A stretch of DNA of 64,000 nucleotides. Source: Toxoplasma gondii ME49. Taxonomy: Eukaryota; Apicomplexa; Conoidasida; Eucoccidiorida; Sarcocystidae. This document shows, piece by piece, positions 1 to 13,700 of the stretch. Positions within the stretch are counted from its first letter, which is position 1. Each line of letters starts with the position of its first letter. Below the pieces are notes generated by a model. The model had not been told where the DNA came from. It made no database searches and saw only the letters and a program-made list of their open reading frames with translations. The stretch lies in assembly GCF_000006565.2 (NCBI RefSeq), contig NC_031474.1, positions 2,205,662 to 2,269,661 of the forward strand, written 5' to 3'. Both the position numbers and the translations under genes were made by a program.

Positions 1-1406
1 CGTCTGCTTACACGCGGATTCCTGAGTGCCTTGCTGGTGCTTAGACGCTGTTCCATTGAAGCGTCCTAGTTCCTTTTCGCCATTGCGACGAATTACAGAA
101 GCAATGTGCTCTCTACCATCAGGTTGCTTCCCAATATTACCCCCGCCGTGCAGATGCCTCGCGCTTACAGTTGTACCGTTACGACAGCCTTCTGTAGATC
201 CCGGTTCACTTTTTGTCCGATCAGTTAACGCACCTTCCTTCTTTTGTAATAACATTCCCCCAAGTTTCAATGGGGGGACCACTAGCGAGGGTGTCTTCAA
301 AACCGTACCACATTCGTCCTGTGCTGATTGCTTCTGACTCGAGCTACCCATAAACGACGGATGGAGGGACCGTTCAGCTATACTCTCGTTTCGGTGAGGG
401 CTCCCTGAGCAGCGTCCCTCGGTTCTCGAAGATCGCGTCGTCTGCGACGACCGCTCCTCTTGGGGTGTGTCTAGGTTAGTGCGGGGGCCCCGGTGAGTGG
501 ACGAACCACGGGTTGAACGCAACGCCTCTGCTGCCTTCGCATTGAGATCTGCAGCTGCCGATGGCCCACGCTGCTGGAGCCGCATGAGCAGACGTGTAAT
601 CCGTTCGTTAGCACGGCGAAAGGCTTCTTTCTGACTCCAAAGATCAACAATTTGGGTCTGCAAGAATACGGCCGCCGGAAGCACAGTAACAAGTTTTCTC
701 ATCAGTCGAGTTTCCGCAGGGTGTGTTTTCTGTTGTGAACCACCGGCAACTAACACGTCACACTGTTAAGCACCCCAACCAATGGGTACAAAATAGTTAT
801 CCGTTCTGCTATTTTTACTCGAAGGTAATCAGCTGCATCGTCACTTAAGCTGGTGGCAGTCATTTTTTCCAGCGGCTGCCCTCTTGTATCAGCGTTTACC
901 GGTGCACTAGGCTGGGCAGTTTCGTTCGTCTATCATGAGTACACACGACTACATGCAATGGACTCTCTCCTCAGTACTGGCTGCTAAAGTCGCTTACGCT
1001 CTCAAGTAGCAGAAATCACCTGTCTAGAGTTAGACCACAACGTCACCATGGATGGCCTGACCTTAGGTGTTCTTTCACTGTTAAAGGAACCGGGGCCTAC
1101 TTTCATCTCTTGCATTTTTGCCTCATAAACTTCAGCTGTAGCAGCGGCTGAAGCCACCGCCTCCGCGGAAAGAAGGGCACCGTTGGCGGCCCATGGTATG
1201 TCAGACTCCGTTGCGAGCCCTGCTGAGCAGGGAAAATGTTGCACGCCATTTCCAAGCGTAACTCCTACCGAAGGGTTGTTGTCATTATGAGTTACTGGAG
1301 GAGCACGCGTTGCCTCAAACGCCGTTGAATCTTTCTGAAAATTGTGAGAGAAGGATTGTACGGCGGCTTCGGGACATGCATTCTCAAAGGCAATTTCACT
1401 CTCCAT
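1..1406 (-). CDS. Unidentified protein, 5' part of gene; 3' end beyond left edge
   Basis: Two minus-strand exons join in phase 0. Exon 1 (1406-1020) starts at an ATG in good context (ACAATGG) and ends at a donor after the residues WSNSRQ. Exon 2 starts at 657 after a TTGCAG acceptor and stays open for 219 codons to base 1, so the gene continues outside the window. The exon 1 product is Ala/Ser-rich and begins MESEIAFENA. Exon 2 opens with a charged helix that looks coiled-coil-forming (around LWSQKEAFRR and ITRLLMRLQQRG), followed by a long Ser/Arg/Gly-rich disordered stretch. No signal peptide or membrane segment is visible. I do not recognise the family. An in-frame ATG at 1487 is a possible earlier start, but its context is weaker. 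Confidence 0.55.
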
Positions 1407-4400
1407 TGTGGCTCTTTCTGCTGTGTTGGTGCGATGGCAACAGCGTAGTATTACCGTTGAGGAATCGTGTAAGGCTGCATGTTTCAACGCAGGGAAAGTA
1501 CGTTCAGAAAACAGCGGAGATCAACGGGGCAGACACAATGAAAACGGTGCAGGCGCCGGTCTGGATCGTCCGGAAGGTGTGTGCGAGACAGGAATAATGT
1601 GATCGAGGAAAGCACACGATCACGGACCCTGAAAACATCAAAGGCGCTTCCTACCACTGGACGTCGTTCTCCCGCGTCAAGACAAGAAAGCCACAGGAGG
1701 TACGACTAAACAAGAAATTGGTTGTTATGGGTCGTTTCTTGGACAAACGCGCCACGCTCTTGCACGAAATTCCACTGGCCAGCCTGCGACAAGACCAGCA
1801 GTATGCTACTCAGCTAGTCACGGGGACTTGAAGCGTGGAGTTGAGGTGAAATCCTTACACAGTCGAAACGGATCTCCCCACAAAACACCATTGAACGCGC
1901 CTGCCTTGTGGTTTCCTTGAAAGGCCGTGCGGTTAAGAAACGCAAGAGCCAACCAATGCAGAGGGAGTGATGCGGGAGAGGCAGTTGCTGAGGCAACGCC
2001 AGTTCAGCGAGTGCTTCGGCTGGCGGAGCACGGATCTTTGTTCAGAAAATGCTCCCAGCAAAGCAAAAAGACGGTAGCATACAAAAGCCAGTACTAAGCC
2101 AGTATAGCCGCTCAGAAAGTGCAACACAACACAGAGAAAAAGTCATTTTCCCTTCTCTGGACGGGGACCACAGTCACGGCAACACCACAACAGCTCTTCT
2201 GTCCGCCCTAGCCAAAGAAACGGGCGACACTTGCAAGAGGCCTCATGGTTGCGCGGGTGGGTGCAGTGCGACGAGCTTGTAACTACCGGTCGGCAATGGC
2301 TTGCATAGAGGCGATTTCCGTTTTGACCGTCTGTATTTAGAAAAGTGTGGCCGAGAGGAAGCGAATAAACTGCCAAATTAAACTCCACAAAGCTGATGGA
2401 TTGACTGTAGCGGAGGCGCAGTGGTTCGAGAACATTTGTCTATGTGATGCTACAGAAAGAGATCTTTCTGTTGCGTCAGAACGGACGGAGACCCGGTCAA
2501 AACCAAGTCGTCCCTTCTTAGTCGTCCTTTGAGGCACAGGCACCCCAGTCACCAGCTACCCCATTGTGGTGATACCCCAAAAGAAATAGCATCATTACTG
2601 TTGGGGTGCGCAAGTAGTTTGACGGAGAAACAATTGTTTTTGGAACAGACGGTCAAAGCAGAGTTGCAAAACCCATCCGCCAAGGGAGCTCACTTCGAGA
2701 AGATAAGGAACAGTCGTGTCGGGCCCGCTTTAGAGATCTGAAAGCGGTACGCAACGGCGTTGACGATATGGAAGTTTGTTCAGTGTCCGGTGCCTGAATT
2801 TCGATTGTTCCACTCCCTCCAAAGGTATGGAAACTGTGATGCAGAGAGCAGAGTGCAGTGGTCGGTCCACCGATAAACCGCTCCATAGGGTGACACGAGG
2901 AGCATATGCTGATATTGTGCACTTCGTAGTCGATGCTCAAGTCTTCGTTACGCAGTTTTACTGACACTTTTCTACAGATAGTTATCTTAGTGACAGGTAT
3001 GTAGGATAAAGGAAAAAGGGGAACGGCTGCACGCACTTGAAGCTAGTAAGCACACACCTGAGACATGGGTCCCTCGACTACGCCGCGAACTGGAAACAGC
3101 CTGGCTTCACCAGCACGAACGCTGATGTGATCCCCTGGAATTCTAGAGTGCTGCAGAGTGGCTTAATCATTAGACAAGCAGATTGTGTCAAACATCATTG
3201 ACTCATTTACACAAAAAAATGTTTCACCTTGCTAATAGGCCAGGCTGTGAAATCACGGTTTTTACGGAAATACGTGTCTCGCGGCTACGACAAACGAGTG
3301 ATTACAACGTAAGCGTGTTTTTTTCGAGTTTGTTTGCCCGTCCTTTCTTTCAGATCCACACCCTGACCCTGGTTGGGTAAATACTGTAGGTATCAAAGTC
3401 GCTTTTGCTCTACTTATGTGGTCGTTCGAAGAAGTCCCTTGTCTTTCGTGAAGGAGCAACAAGAGTGTAGGTCGGACGTCGGGATCGGGAGTTGATGGCT
3501 CGGCTGTCAAGGGCTGTTGGCGGATTGCTTGGCCAGAAGTTGTTGGCACTTTCTGAATGACATAGGCAGGCCGCAGTCAATGAGGGTTTCCTGTCGGTTG
3601 GCCACTATAGGTATAGGGTGACTCAAGGAAGCACTTGCTTTTCACACACACCGAAGCCAACAACAGTACAAATTGCCATGAAGCACGTTTGGCCTATGAA
3701 GTAGTATCAGGTGTCGTCTATATGGTCCCTGAATTGCCTCTGAGGCGTTTTCATCTGACACACATGAGCGAGGTCCCAAAACAGGCAAACAGGGTCAAGC
3801 ATGCGACTGACTGGGTTGACAACTCGTTAGTTGGTGTTGGTGAAAAGGATGTACTGGGAAAGAGATTCTTCTAAATTCAATCATTGAAAGAAACTCCTTA
3901 TGATGTCCCGTTTCTTCAGTTGCGGATTCAAGCCGGATCTGCCACATCCACGGGAGGGAGCGGCTGGACAACTGCTTTACCAGCGGTTAAAAGAGTACAG
4001 AAGGATTCATCCCCGAAGAGGTGCGGTCCCCAAGGTTTCTGAGCCGACAATTTCTAGGAGAAGCGCGTGAAAAATGTAATGTCCTTCTGCTTCGGTTGCA
4101 ACTGAGACGGAGCATATAACACGCAGTCTATATACTAGGGGGAAACGTCCCGGGGTCTCTGCAGCTTGATGCGGCGCAGAACGGGAGAAAGAAACATGTA
4201 GCAGAGGAGCTTCCCAGGACGGTAGTCCTTCAGTCACAGTGTACTACGTGGAGGTGACGCAGATCCGTTTGTCACTGTTTTTGCTTCTGTTTTTTTACGG
4301 TGTAATTCCCCCTGTGCTCAAGGCTAATTTCCTTCTTTTGGGCACGTGTTACTTTACAATTCCATAGCAAGGATTTGTAGAGCTCCCGCAGTATCAATAA

Positions 4401-6471
4401 ATTTGTATCCTGCTTGAGACAGACACGCAGGTACGAAAGAGACTCCCGCAGTTTGTTTCTTTACATGCAAGTTAAAGGGAGCAGTTGTTGTGGTCAAGTC
4501 GTTGTTTTCTCAGTCCGATATCGTTCTTACACCAGAATCAAACGAGCCGGTGTGGAGCACCATCATGGTATAACTCCAGTGTCAATGTAAACAACAATGC
4601 GTATCACGGGTCCTTACTTTGCGCGATCATGGGCCACAGATAACCATCTGTATGAATGCTGTGGATGCCAGATAAAAGTAACTCGTAACTGATTATCCAA
4701 CAAACACTTCTTGATACATCGCTCTTGCTATTACCAAAGCAAAATAAAGCTGCTGGTGCGCGGATTTTTCGGTGCACAACGATGACAGACACCATATACC
4801 AGAGCCACGTGTCCATATAGACGACTATGATGATCTATCTGCCAAGTGTAGACCTCGGGGCGTGGGCCGTTGCTAGCCATCGCACTCGGTGTGAAAATAG
4901 GACACAACAACCTCCTCTGAAAGAATGTGACGAGTGCAACATCAGTTGAGCGACTGAATCAGTTCTTCTTGAAGAAAAGACGGAGAGGGCACCACACGCG
5001 TCTGGCGTTTGAGGTCTACTACACAAGGGCCTGTCGTGTTGCGACGCTGTTGGCACTTCCTGATACAGAGGTGCCCGTCTGCAGCTCGTGCGCAAAAAGC
5101 CACAGTTTACCAACGCATGGCGATGAATGCTCGATTCTTGCGCCGAGTTCGCCTGTCCACCTCGCCGGCGCCTTAAACGACTTCCGGTTGCAAGTGAGGT
5201 GACTGGCATCGGATGTCAGTAAAATCGCGTATCGTGTCGTGGTGGAGGCGATTTTTCCGCACTATTGCTCATGCCACCAGGGTACTCAACCGTATTGTTA
5301 ACACTGGCTAATAGCGCAAGCAACAAAAGATAATGACCCCCGTGAAATATCGTGATTTGACTGTCCCAGTAGAATTCGACGCGTCATATGTTCGTCCTCT
5401 TGAGCACTCCACGAATGTATCACGTGACCAGCTGTGGACATTTGCCAAATCCTTGCACTGAAGAATTGACTGCATCAAATATGGTGAATGAGTTGCATCC
5501 TGTACCATTAACAGACTTCCTCATATTTGCCAAACGTTTTTGGGAGACCACACGAATGTTGACAATCTGTCAGTTTCCCTAACCCCTTCACCGCCTCAGA
5601 CGAGTTGTGCAAGTATACCTGCGGCAAGTTCCCGCTGCGGAAAATACAGTAGCAGTGGGTGCTTCGACGTGCACTCTTTGTATGGCCACAGCAAGAAAAT
5701 GTCGCGGTGCACTGTCGGGTGCTAGTTCCACATAGCACCGAACATCAACGATTGTCAGATAGAAATACTATGTCCAATTCTGTTGAAGCGATAACGCATT
5801 CCACTATTGGTCGAACAGCGATTCGTTCGCCACCTGGCACCGTGCGAGACCAGCGTTTCGTAACAGAACGTCCGAGATAACGTTCCGTCAACACGGGAAG
5901 CACGCGTTGCTCGGAGACCCGCGCAAACACTCAAATAGTCGGGCTGTTGCCTGTTCACTTTCTGAGGTGTGTAGCAAGGCGCCTACATGGCCTGAGAAAC
6001 ATCCACAGTGATTTGCACGGCAACCTTTGCCTGTCTGAGAATGCCGCGACTCCTCACTGGTGTCCGGTTCTCCACGCGTTTTAGTCTACAATTCTGAACA
6101 CGGCCACGATACACCAGACTTATCCCTCTCAGCTGCGCCGGGCGGCAGCCACAGTCACAGCACACAAGATCAAAGTCGGGCACTGGAATCTGTCACAAAC
6201 GATGTAACATTAACTTGAACTGTTCTGTAACCCCTAAAGACGACGCAGTCCCCCGGCTACTACCTCCACTGGGCAATAAATCGCCCCCTGCAGTTGCGTG
6301 TGTACGGGGGGAAACGAGAAAGCAACTGTGCCCACATCTGGCACTAATTTGTATCAATCAATATCTGTTAAAAAAGCAGGCTGCATCGCACCGTTACACG
6401 CGTACAAGTTCAATGTACACTCGGCTTTGCTAAGGCGCAGCCACCTGCGTGAACGACACAGGTCGTTCTTC
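1407..6471. other. Region without a confident gene
   Basis: About 5 kb of mixed composition. Short open stretches occur on both strands, but none forms an exon chain with matching splice phase. The most coding-like piece is on the plus strand at about 4927-5193 and is listed separately. The part next to 1406 should hold the promoter and leader of the left-edge minus-strand gene. The part below 6472 should hold the 3' UTR of the 168-aa secretory protein gene. No tRNA, repeat array or mobile element was seen. Confidence 0.4.
4927..5193 (+). CDS. Possible isolated coding exon
   Basis: An open plus-strand frame that is more GC-rich than its surroundings. It encodes a charged stretch around FLKKRRRG and a later CSSCAKSH Cys pair, then meets a GTGAGG donor after CTTCCGGTTGCAA. 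There is no ATG in frame and no matching neighbouring exon was found. The opposite strand is also open here. Function unknown; this could be a chance frame. Confidence 0.18.
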
Positions 6472-6978
6472 TTATTCGGTCCCATGAGCCTTCTTTGTGC
6501 GCCTCTTCTTCTTCCCTCGTTTCATCTTCTTCCGAGTCTGCTGTCTTATCTTAAGCACTTGTTCTCGACCCTCTCCAAGGTACACGTCGTGCAACAGAAG
6601 GGCGAAGTAAATGGAGCCCATGCAGGTCATCGCAAGAGATACAGCCGACCCTAAGAGTCTCCTGTACTCTAGAGACGATTGGTTGCCCCATCTTTGCGCA
6701 CCCCATGCCCCTGATAAATGTAACGCCATTTGAAGACCGTAATATATACCAAACCAGGACAGTCCAGCCTCTCGTGCAGCCCTAGGCAGTTGCAGGCCTC
6801 TTCCTTTTACTCCTTTGCTAGGATGACCACCACCATTATCCTCTACAACGCCATATGGCGACGTTTTACCTGAAGCTTGCTCTTCCTCTAATTCCCTAAC
6901 AGACGCCCCGATACAAATCAACGCCGCTCGTGGAATGACAGTTATCGCCACGAGGCAAAGAATAAGCCCTGGCACCAT
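6472..6978 (-). CDS. Small secretory-pathway membrane protein with basic C-terminus (dense-granule-like)
   Basis: Single-exon frame of 168 aa. The ATG at 6978 has an ideal start context (GGAAAATGG); an in-frame GTG just upstream is not a likely start. Residues 1-26 (MVPGLILCLVAITV...) look like a signal peptide. Residues about 72-90 and 108-130 are hydrophobic and could span a membrane. Residues about 144-163 are densely Lys/Arg (motifs KKMKRGKKKRR). An RRL tripeptide sits at 106-108, directly before the last hydrophobic segment, which is an unusual place for an ASP5 (TEXEL) site. Small, signal-bearing, single-exon proteins with amphipathic or membrane segments are typical of coccidian dense-granule and parasitophorous-vacuole proteins, but I cannot assign a named family. 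An ER or endosymbiont-derived compartment is equally possible. Confidence 0.6.
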   Translation of the reverse strand: MVPGLILCLVAITVIPRAALICIGASVRELEEEQASGKTSPYGVVEDNGGGHPSKGVKGRGLQLPRAAREAGLSWFGIYYGLQMALHLSGAWGAQRWGNQSSLEYRRLLGSAVSLAMTCMGSIYFALLLHDVYLGEGREQVLKIRQQTRKKMKRGKKKRRTKKAHGTE

Positions 6979-9900
6979 TTTCCGCACCACGTTACAAAAT
7001 CAGAGGAATCTTCGAGGAGAAAGCAGTCACTAACAGAAACACGGCTTCTTGTAGAGAGTTCATAAACAGATCGAGGCATACATCTGGTGACACGGTCCCA
7101 CGTTGATGCCGCGAATACGAAATATTAATCAGTGGATAGGATGTGAACAGTTGCAGAAGTCAATAATGTGTCGAAGTGAAAGTTGTGTTTTAACCTCACC
7201 CCGGAAACATCTTCCGGACGCACCACGTCTCGTGAAAACATGGAAAGTTCCCTGCTTCGTCCCAGGGGATATCCACATGCAGTGACCACAAGCAAAGGGA
7301 ATCAAAGACATGACACTTGATGGGCGCATTACCGTTATTCTATTTTGACATTCACTCCACAAACAGCCACCTCAGGTTCCCCCCGGCGTGACGTGTTCAC
7401 AACCAAAAGTTTAGCTCGCCCCCTCAGCATTGCCGCAATTTGGGGGTGCCCAATGCGACACGAATCACGTGGAAACTGGTAAGAGGGAACAAGCGTGCAA
7501 CTGTTTCGACGAGTGATATTGAAAACAATCAGGATAAGGTGCTGTCACTTTGCCCACGTCGGAAGCGATGGGGTTGCACAAAACGGACGGAACTCGTTTA
7601 ACGGTATTGAATCAGTTTTAATTGTTTTACACACCGTTGTGTAAAAGGGAGTTCAAACAGGGGGGGACAGACAGGAAAAAGTATTTTGTGGAAATCTTAG
7701 TGGGTCCGGGGTTCGCGTCGCTAAACAGAGTGGGGTCTCACGTCAGTCAGAGTGGCCATTTCTTTAGCGCTCGTCTCGGGGGTATTTCGACTCGACCAGA
7801 GACTTAGCGTTCAGAGTACACACCCACAACTACCTCTGGTATCATGGGTATTATATGCTCTGTATTCGTTTTCAGAGGGCCGCCAGATACGGAAGACGAC
7901 CGATCGTTTGAATCTGAGTGAGGCCATCAGGGCTGTGCGGTTGCCTCAACCGTTGCTGTAACAACTGTTGCTAGTAGCCATGCGTTCATGCTTGGTGTGC
8001 GATGCTTTCAAAGCAGGGTTTCACCCGTTCATGTCACGCAGGCGCGCACTTGTTAATTCGGAGGCATCGACCCACTCGGCCCCTCATTGTCAATCGTCGG
8101 TGAAAAAAGACCAGTAGCTTCTTGCAGCTGGTGAGGTACTCCCGTTTAGTTCAGTATTAGTTCCTTGCTGTTGCACGACTATGAGTGTGACCTAGTGGCA
8201 CTCGATCGAACTCACCATGACCATGAACTATCGTTCCAAACTGAATCGTGTGCTGTAACAAGGGAGTAATGAGTGGACATGCAGTATCTGATACATTCCG
8301 AGGAGTGAAACTCTCAATATTCTCTGACGCAATCCCCGGCGAGCGAACCGGTTGATTGGTATTGGCTAGGTGGTGATAGTTCCATCAAGCCAAAACACGG
8401 TAGAAAGTATATTACTCGAACTGAGTGTCATAGACATATAGTCTTCAAGCGTGTTATCTATACCTGCAGGGTTTCTTGGTTGTCTTGCGACGCTGCGACG
8501 GGCACGGAACAGCCTGAGTACTGCGTTTTCGCTAGGGACGACTCCTTTTGTTAGCTGTCGTCGTGGTTTTCTCTAGTAAATGTAAGGTGGAGCAAAAAAT
8601 ATGTCCCCAAAGTTGGCTATCTATTGTTATATTGACAGCATGTTTCCAGCCGTGACGCCCGCAGCAGGATGCGAGCGCCGGACGACAGAATTGTTCTTTC
8701 GCAAAGTGCTGTTGCGTTCTACGTTATGAGACATCAGGTAAAGAACCAGTTTTGTCATTGCAACATCGGTATATTCACGGTCGCTCCGTGATGGTGTGAA
8801 GGCAATTTCTCTTTTGAACATTAAGAGAGGCGGGGAGACGTGTTAACTTCCATTCCTTTTTGAACCTGATCACCATGTCATCGACGTGTCCGTTTGCATC
8901 GACCAAGCGACTGAACAGGGGGCGTATCACAAAACGATTCATTAAGTGTTGCTGGCTGTATCGCTTCGTGTAAAATATCGCACCGTTTGACCATGATCAA
9001 GTCTTCAGATTGCATATTCACGAGCATCTTCTAGCGCCGCAAAGCTCCGTGACTCCACGGTAAGCACACCCGCTCTTGTAGAAGCTAGAAACAGGTGAAT
9101 CACTGCCAGAATGCTTTACCCCGAGTAAGATCATCCCCTGCGCTGCTCAGAGGCTACGTAGTGTGGACGGCTGGAAGCATTTGCAGGAGGAGTGCTCCGT
9201 GAAGGGCAGTTGCGGCCCTGTACCTGTATGTGCAGGAATACTCAGGTAAGCATCTTGCAGGCTATTTATCAACAAAAAAACTAGCCGCAGTTACACGTAT
9301 TTGGAACTGTGCCAAGCATGAGACAGCGCGGGGTCGGCACTTCCCCCTGACGCACCATCGCAAATACTTTGCACCGCAGTCCACTGCCTCCAACGAGTCG
9401 CCGGCTTCCGTCAGCGATATTGAAACTTGGTGCTTTAGACAACAGATTAGTTTTAATTATTTCACCGTATGTGAAGATGTATCGCTTTCTACCAGACTAG
9501 TCACCGGTCTCCGCCAGTAAGGACGGGATACAGAAGGGTAGGTTGACTGCATCTTTTAGACGATAGCCCTGCATAATCAGGGAATGGTTCTCCCATTACT
9601 GACAGCCACAATATAGCTGAGCAAGGACGCAATACCAATCAGATATAAACTACAGCTACACTTCCTGTAGCGCCCAATTGTCCACCACGCATGCGAAGTT
9701 TGGGATCTTCATGAAATATATTTGGACGAAGAGGCTACTCTTACTAAAAGGCGTACAATACCCTGGATATACATTCCACCGCTCTGCCTTGGGCATTTAA
9801 TCTGACCCGAAGTTCAACACTATCACTTAGCTGTTAATGTTATTTTTGATTTTGTGTGTCACCCGATCTACACCCGCTACCTGCATTTTTTTAACTTCAT

Positions 9901-10742
9901 CTTTCTTTTGCGTTGCCGCGTTCACTGCATCTAATCAACCAACACGAGAGGTTGCCTCTTAAAAAGACTACACAAGCAATTTGTTTCTACCCCTTCCTCA
10001 GATGTTACCACAGCGGTCTGATGCATCCCTTCACACGAATAAGCACGGGCAGTTTAGGACACTGTCCTCCCAGTGGCAATCAATGAACCTGCAACTCTGT
10101 TTGTCCCTGGAGGGTTTTTGTTCCTACGCAGTTGTTTGACTTGCTGGCCACATAACTGCAGCAACGCACGAATAAACGAATATACACCCACTAGGGTGAC
10201 AGGGTAGCTGCGGTTGAAAACAAAGCACAAGCCAAAGCAACTCCTTAAGAACCGTTCACCCTTTGGGCGACAGTACAGTCGTTACAGCGTGTTGTCACTG
10301 TGTACACACATAATTTACGCATTTCCAGGCAAAAGTGCACTGCAGTTAGACGAACTGAAATGTGACACTGGCCATCGAAGTTCTCTACACGCCCGCCAGA
10401 AACGTCATTCAGAGGTGCTGACGTTGTTCGCCATCATACCACGGACTACACATTTGTATCCGAATGAATTCTAAAATGTATCGTGCACGTCACCAGCCCT
10501 GTTAAATTACAACGTTGCCACGCGGTGGAGCTACTGTATGGGAATGACGCGCTGCTTCCGTCTGCCCTCTGAGCTGCTTCTCCTTGACGACCATGCGCCA
10601 CTTGTTTCGACTAGATGCTACTTGCATGTACACATTCTCATTCATTCGTTTTCTCACACTGCAGATGTGCAAAAGACCATCTCTTTTGTCTTTTTTTTAT
10701 TATAAACACCCAGTTTCCCGTTTCTGTGCTCGCGCCTGACCC
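6979..10742. other. Intergenic, AT-richer region
   Basis: About 3.8 kb between two minus-strand genes. It should contain the promoter and leader of the 168-aa protein gene (just above 6978) and the 3' UTR of the Kelch gene (just below 10743). Frames here are short. The longest plus-strand one, about 9230-9520, has no ATG start and no splice support. No RNA gene or repeat array was recognised. Confidence 0.4.
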
Positions 10743-13700
10743 TTATCGCGGCACCAACCGTTCTACTTCTGACAAGCGCTTTTTCAGGCTTTCATTCTCT
10801 TCCCGTATAGCAGTCATCTCTTCCGTAAGCTTGCTGATTGCGTTCTGCATCTGGGCGAGTTTCGCGACCTTTTCAGCGGACTGTGTTTCGGTAGTCAGTT
10901 TCACAATCTCGTCCAGTGCTTCCACCTGTAACACATCACGCCAAACAGAGCAAAATAATAGGATGTGCCCCGAGAAAACAGTCAAGAAGAAATCTGATAT
11001 TCACAGACAAAACAGGCAGAAGGTTTGTACGTTATCAATACCCAAGGGCTCACACGGAATCAGCGCGCCCATCCGATACCCAATCAAACAAGAAACGTTA
11101 ACAACGGAAACGAACTTTGTACAGCTCTCTCCTCTCAGAGCTCACGCAGTAGCTAGTCCCTCACAATGAGGATCTCCCAATATCTTCAAATCGCTGAATA
11201 AATGTGTTCGGGACTCACTATCCACGATTCTATTGTTTACCTGGAGTCGAAGTGCGCTGAAGCTAACAAACGTCACCAACGGGGACAACCGGAAAACATC
11301 GCAGGTTGCCACCGAGCTGTTTGTACCCTCTTCACGAGCACCAAATGAATAAATGGCCCTCGTGCTCTGGATGACGGTCAGGTTGGACAGCTCCACGTTT
11401 GCCGGACTCAGCACAGACTGGACATTGATCGAGAACCAGCAGTTCGCCTGCATATCGTACGCGTACATGTCTGAGAAAAAAGGCAACAATATTGTAGCAC
11501 AAATAGTAAGAGTACCAAAGTCGTCGAATGCCGCGACGTATAATGAAAATCAGGGTTTCAGTCTCCAAAAGCTTTGATAGATGGACGTTGGCACAGAGCG
11601 TATAGCTTCTACATCAAACTGCCCTATCCGTTATCAACGGCCACGACAGCATTTTCCGCTTTGCCGGAATGCAGGTGCTTCCCGCTCACTGCAACGTGAT
11701 ATTGCTACCCGTTTAGAACGGCACAGCCTCACCACCGAGCACGGAGTCCCTAAACCAGCCGTGATTTACGCCTCCGCAAACCAGCATCCAATGGTTGTCG
11801 AAAATACAAGAACCGTGCCTGAAGGAAGGCGCAAGCTGCACAGCCGCATAACCGTTCAGAAGTATCACTTAGCAAGTCGCTCTAGACATTGGTGTCTACA
11901 CGAAACACCAGAAACACGTGTAGGAAAGTCACTCCATGATTCGTAAAGTGGAGGAAAATGCAGATGCATAGTTTCTCGTCGAGTTGGTCACATGTATACT
12001 GTAGGGAAGGCGATTTAGGTTAATCTGTACTCCAATAACGCATATTTCCACCACCGAGTGGTACAGGGTCTGTCCAACGAAGATACTTTCTATGACATGT
12101 AGTTTCTGTTGGCATCTTGTATTGACACGGAGATTGCCTTGCAAGCGCGACGAGTCAAAGGTGCGGCCTCTGCCAAGGGGCACTCCTATGACATTAAACA
12201 CTTACTTGAATCGCGGTGGCGGAGCACTGCCAGCATAGTCAACAATCTGGTTCCATCGACAGGTAGATAAGGTGAAAATCCAAAGATCATTTGTTGCCGA
12301 TCCAGTGCCTGCGTGTTACGCCCACAAAAGTGCAGAAACGCAGTGCAAGTTATAGAATGAGCGGCACCCCTGATATGCTGGACGAAACTGAACTCCAGGA
12401 GGAAGACGTGTAAATAGACAGGGTTCACCACCCATGCGACATCCTAGTTTAGGTACGTGTACGTCAGCAGAGGAGCCACTCGACGCCAGAAACTTCCTCG
12501 AGCCGATATCATTGCCGTCAACACCGCCAGAAGCAACCACAATCAGCTGGAGGGTTTACTTGTGGCTGCCCCGTGCGTCTCTGTGACTATGTTGATTTTG
12601 TCTCTTACCGGACACATCTCCGCCGAAGAAGTAGAAGCATGGAACTTTGTGTCGACTGTGTAGCCACATACATGCTGAATGACCTGTCCTAGCCGGCATC
12701 GCTATCGTCTCCGCAAGCTGTGTCCCGGGAGCAGCTCCTTTTGGAGACCGATACTGCACCTGGGTCCAATCTGCACCAGCAAACTGCCACATATCGTCCA
12801 TCACCCGGTCGCCATCATAGCCTGACACAGGTAAGAGACACACGACCAAGAGTCTGGAATAAATGTGTCTATGCAAAGACGATGATATGACACTGTCCGT
12901 ATGGCTTTGGCTCATCAGATAGAGACACGAATACATCAACTGCTACCATCCACCCTCTCCCCGAAACATCAATCCTTGCAATTGCGCTCTTCGAGTTCCA
13001 CGAGATATTATTTGATGCTGTAGAAATATAGTTTTACTCTTTCGATGAAAACTGGTGCTAGGCCCATGCAATATTTTCCCCATTTTCTATGGTATACCTC
13101 CATGAATATACACTCGTCCGTCGTTGACCAAGGCCACGTGACCATGTCGTGCAGGCGGTTTGTGCTCAGTCTGAACAGCTGTCCATGTCCGCATTGGTGG
13201 GTCATACTTGTAAGTCGTGGACAACTGTTCACCATCATCGCAACCTCCGAAGAGAATCAGTTGCTCTCGGTCTGAGGAACAACACACACGTGGACGACCG
13301 AGTCGCGTCGACTCTGCTCATGTGATTTGTAATAGCAGCAGCGCCACTTCAGCGGATCAACGCTGTTTCTTCAAAGTTCTGCTGAGATATTGCACAATGA
13401 CAGCATCACTGAGGAGCAGCGGCCTGTGGTGTGTCCCTGTTTCTTCACCAGAACACCCCTCAAGCTAGCCAACCCGGAAAGCCCAAGGTGGGTTTTTTGA
13501 CGAAAGATACGGCCAGGTGTCACGCGGGCAGCACACTCCACACTTCTTTGTAAATAGTCTCCGATGCCATAATCTGATACTTGACGTACATGCACTCAAG
13601 CAAAAGACCGAACAATCTGATATACAAAGTGAACTAACAAGATTGACCCACTTGTTCCACTTGCCACGCAGGGAACAATCGTACAGAACGATCGAGCAGA

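Noticed and set aside
10615..11169. 184-codon plus-strand frame
   Set aside because: It is antisense to the last two exons of the Kelch gene, whose coiled coil and phase-matched splice sites explain the sequence.
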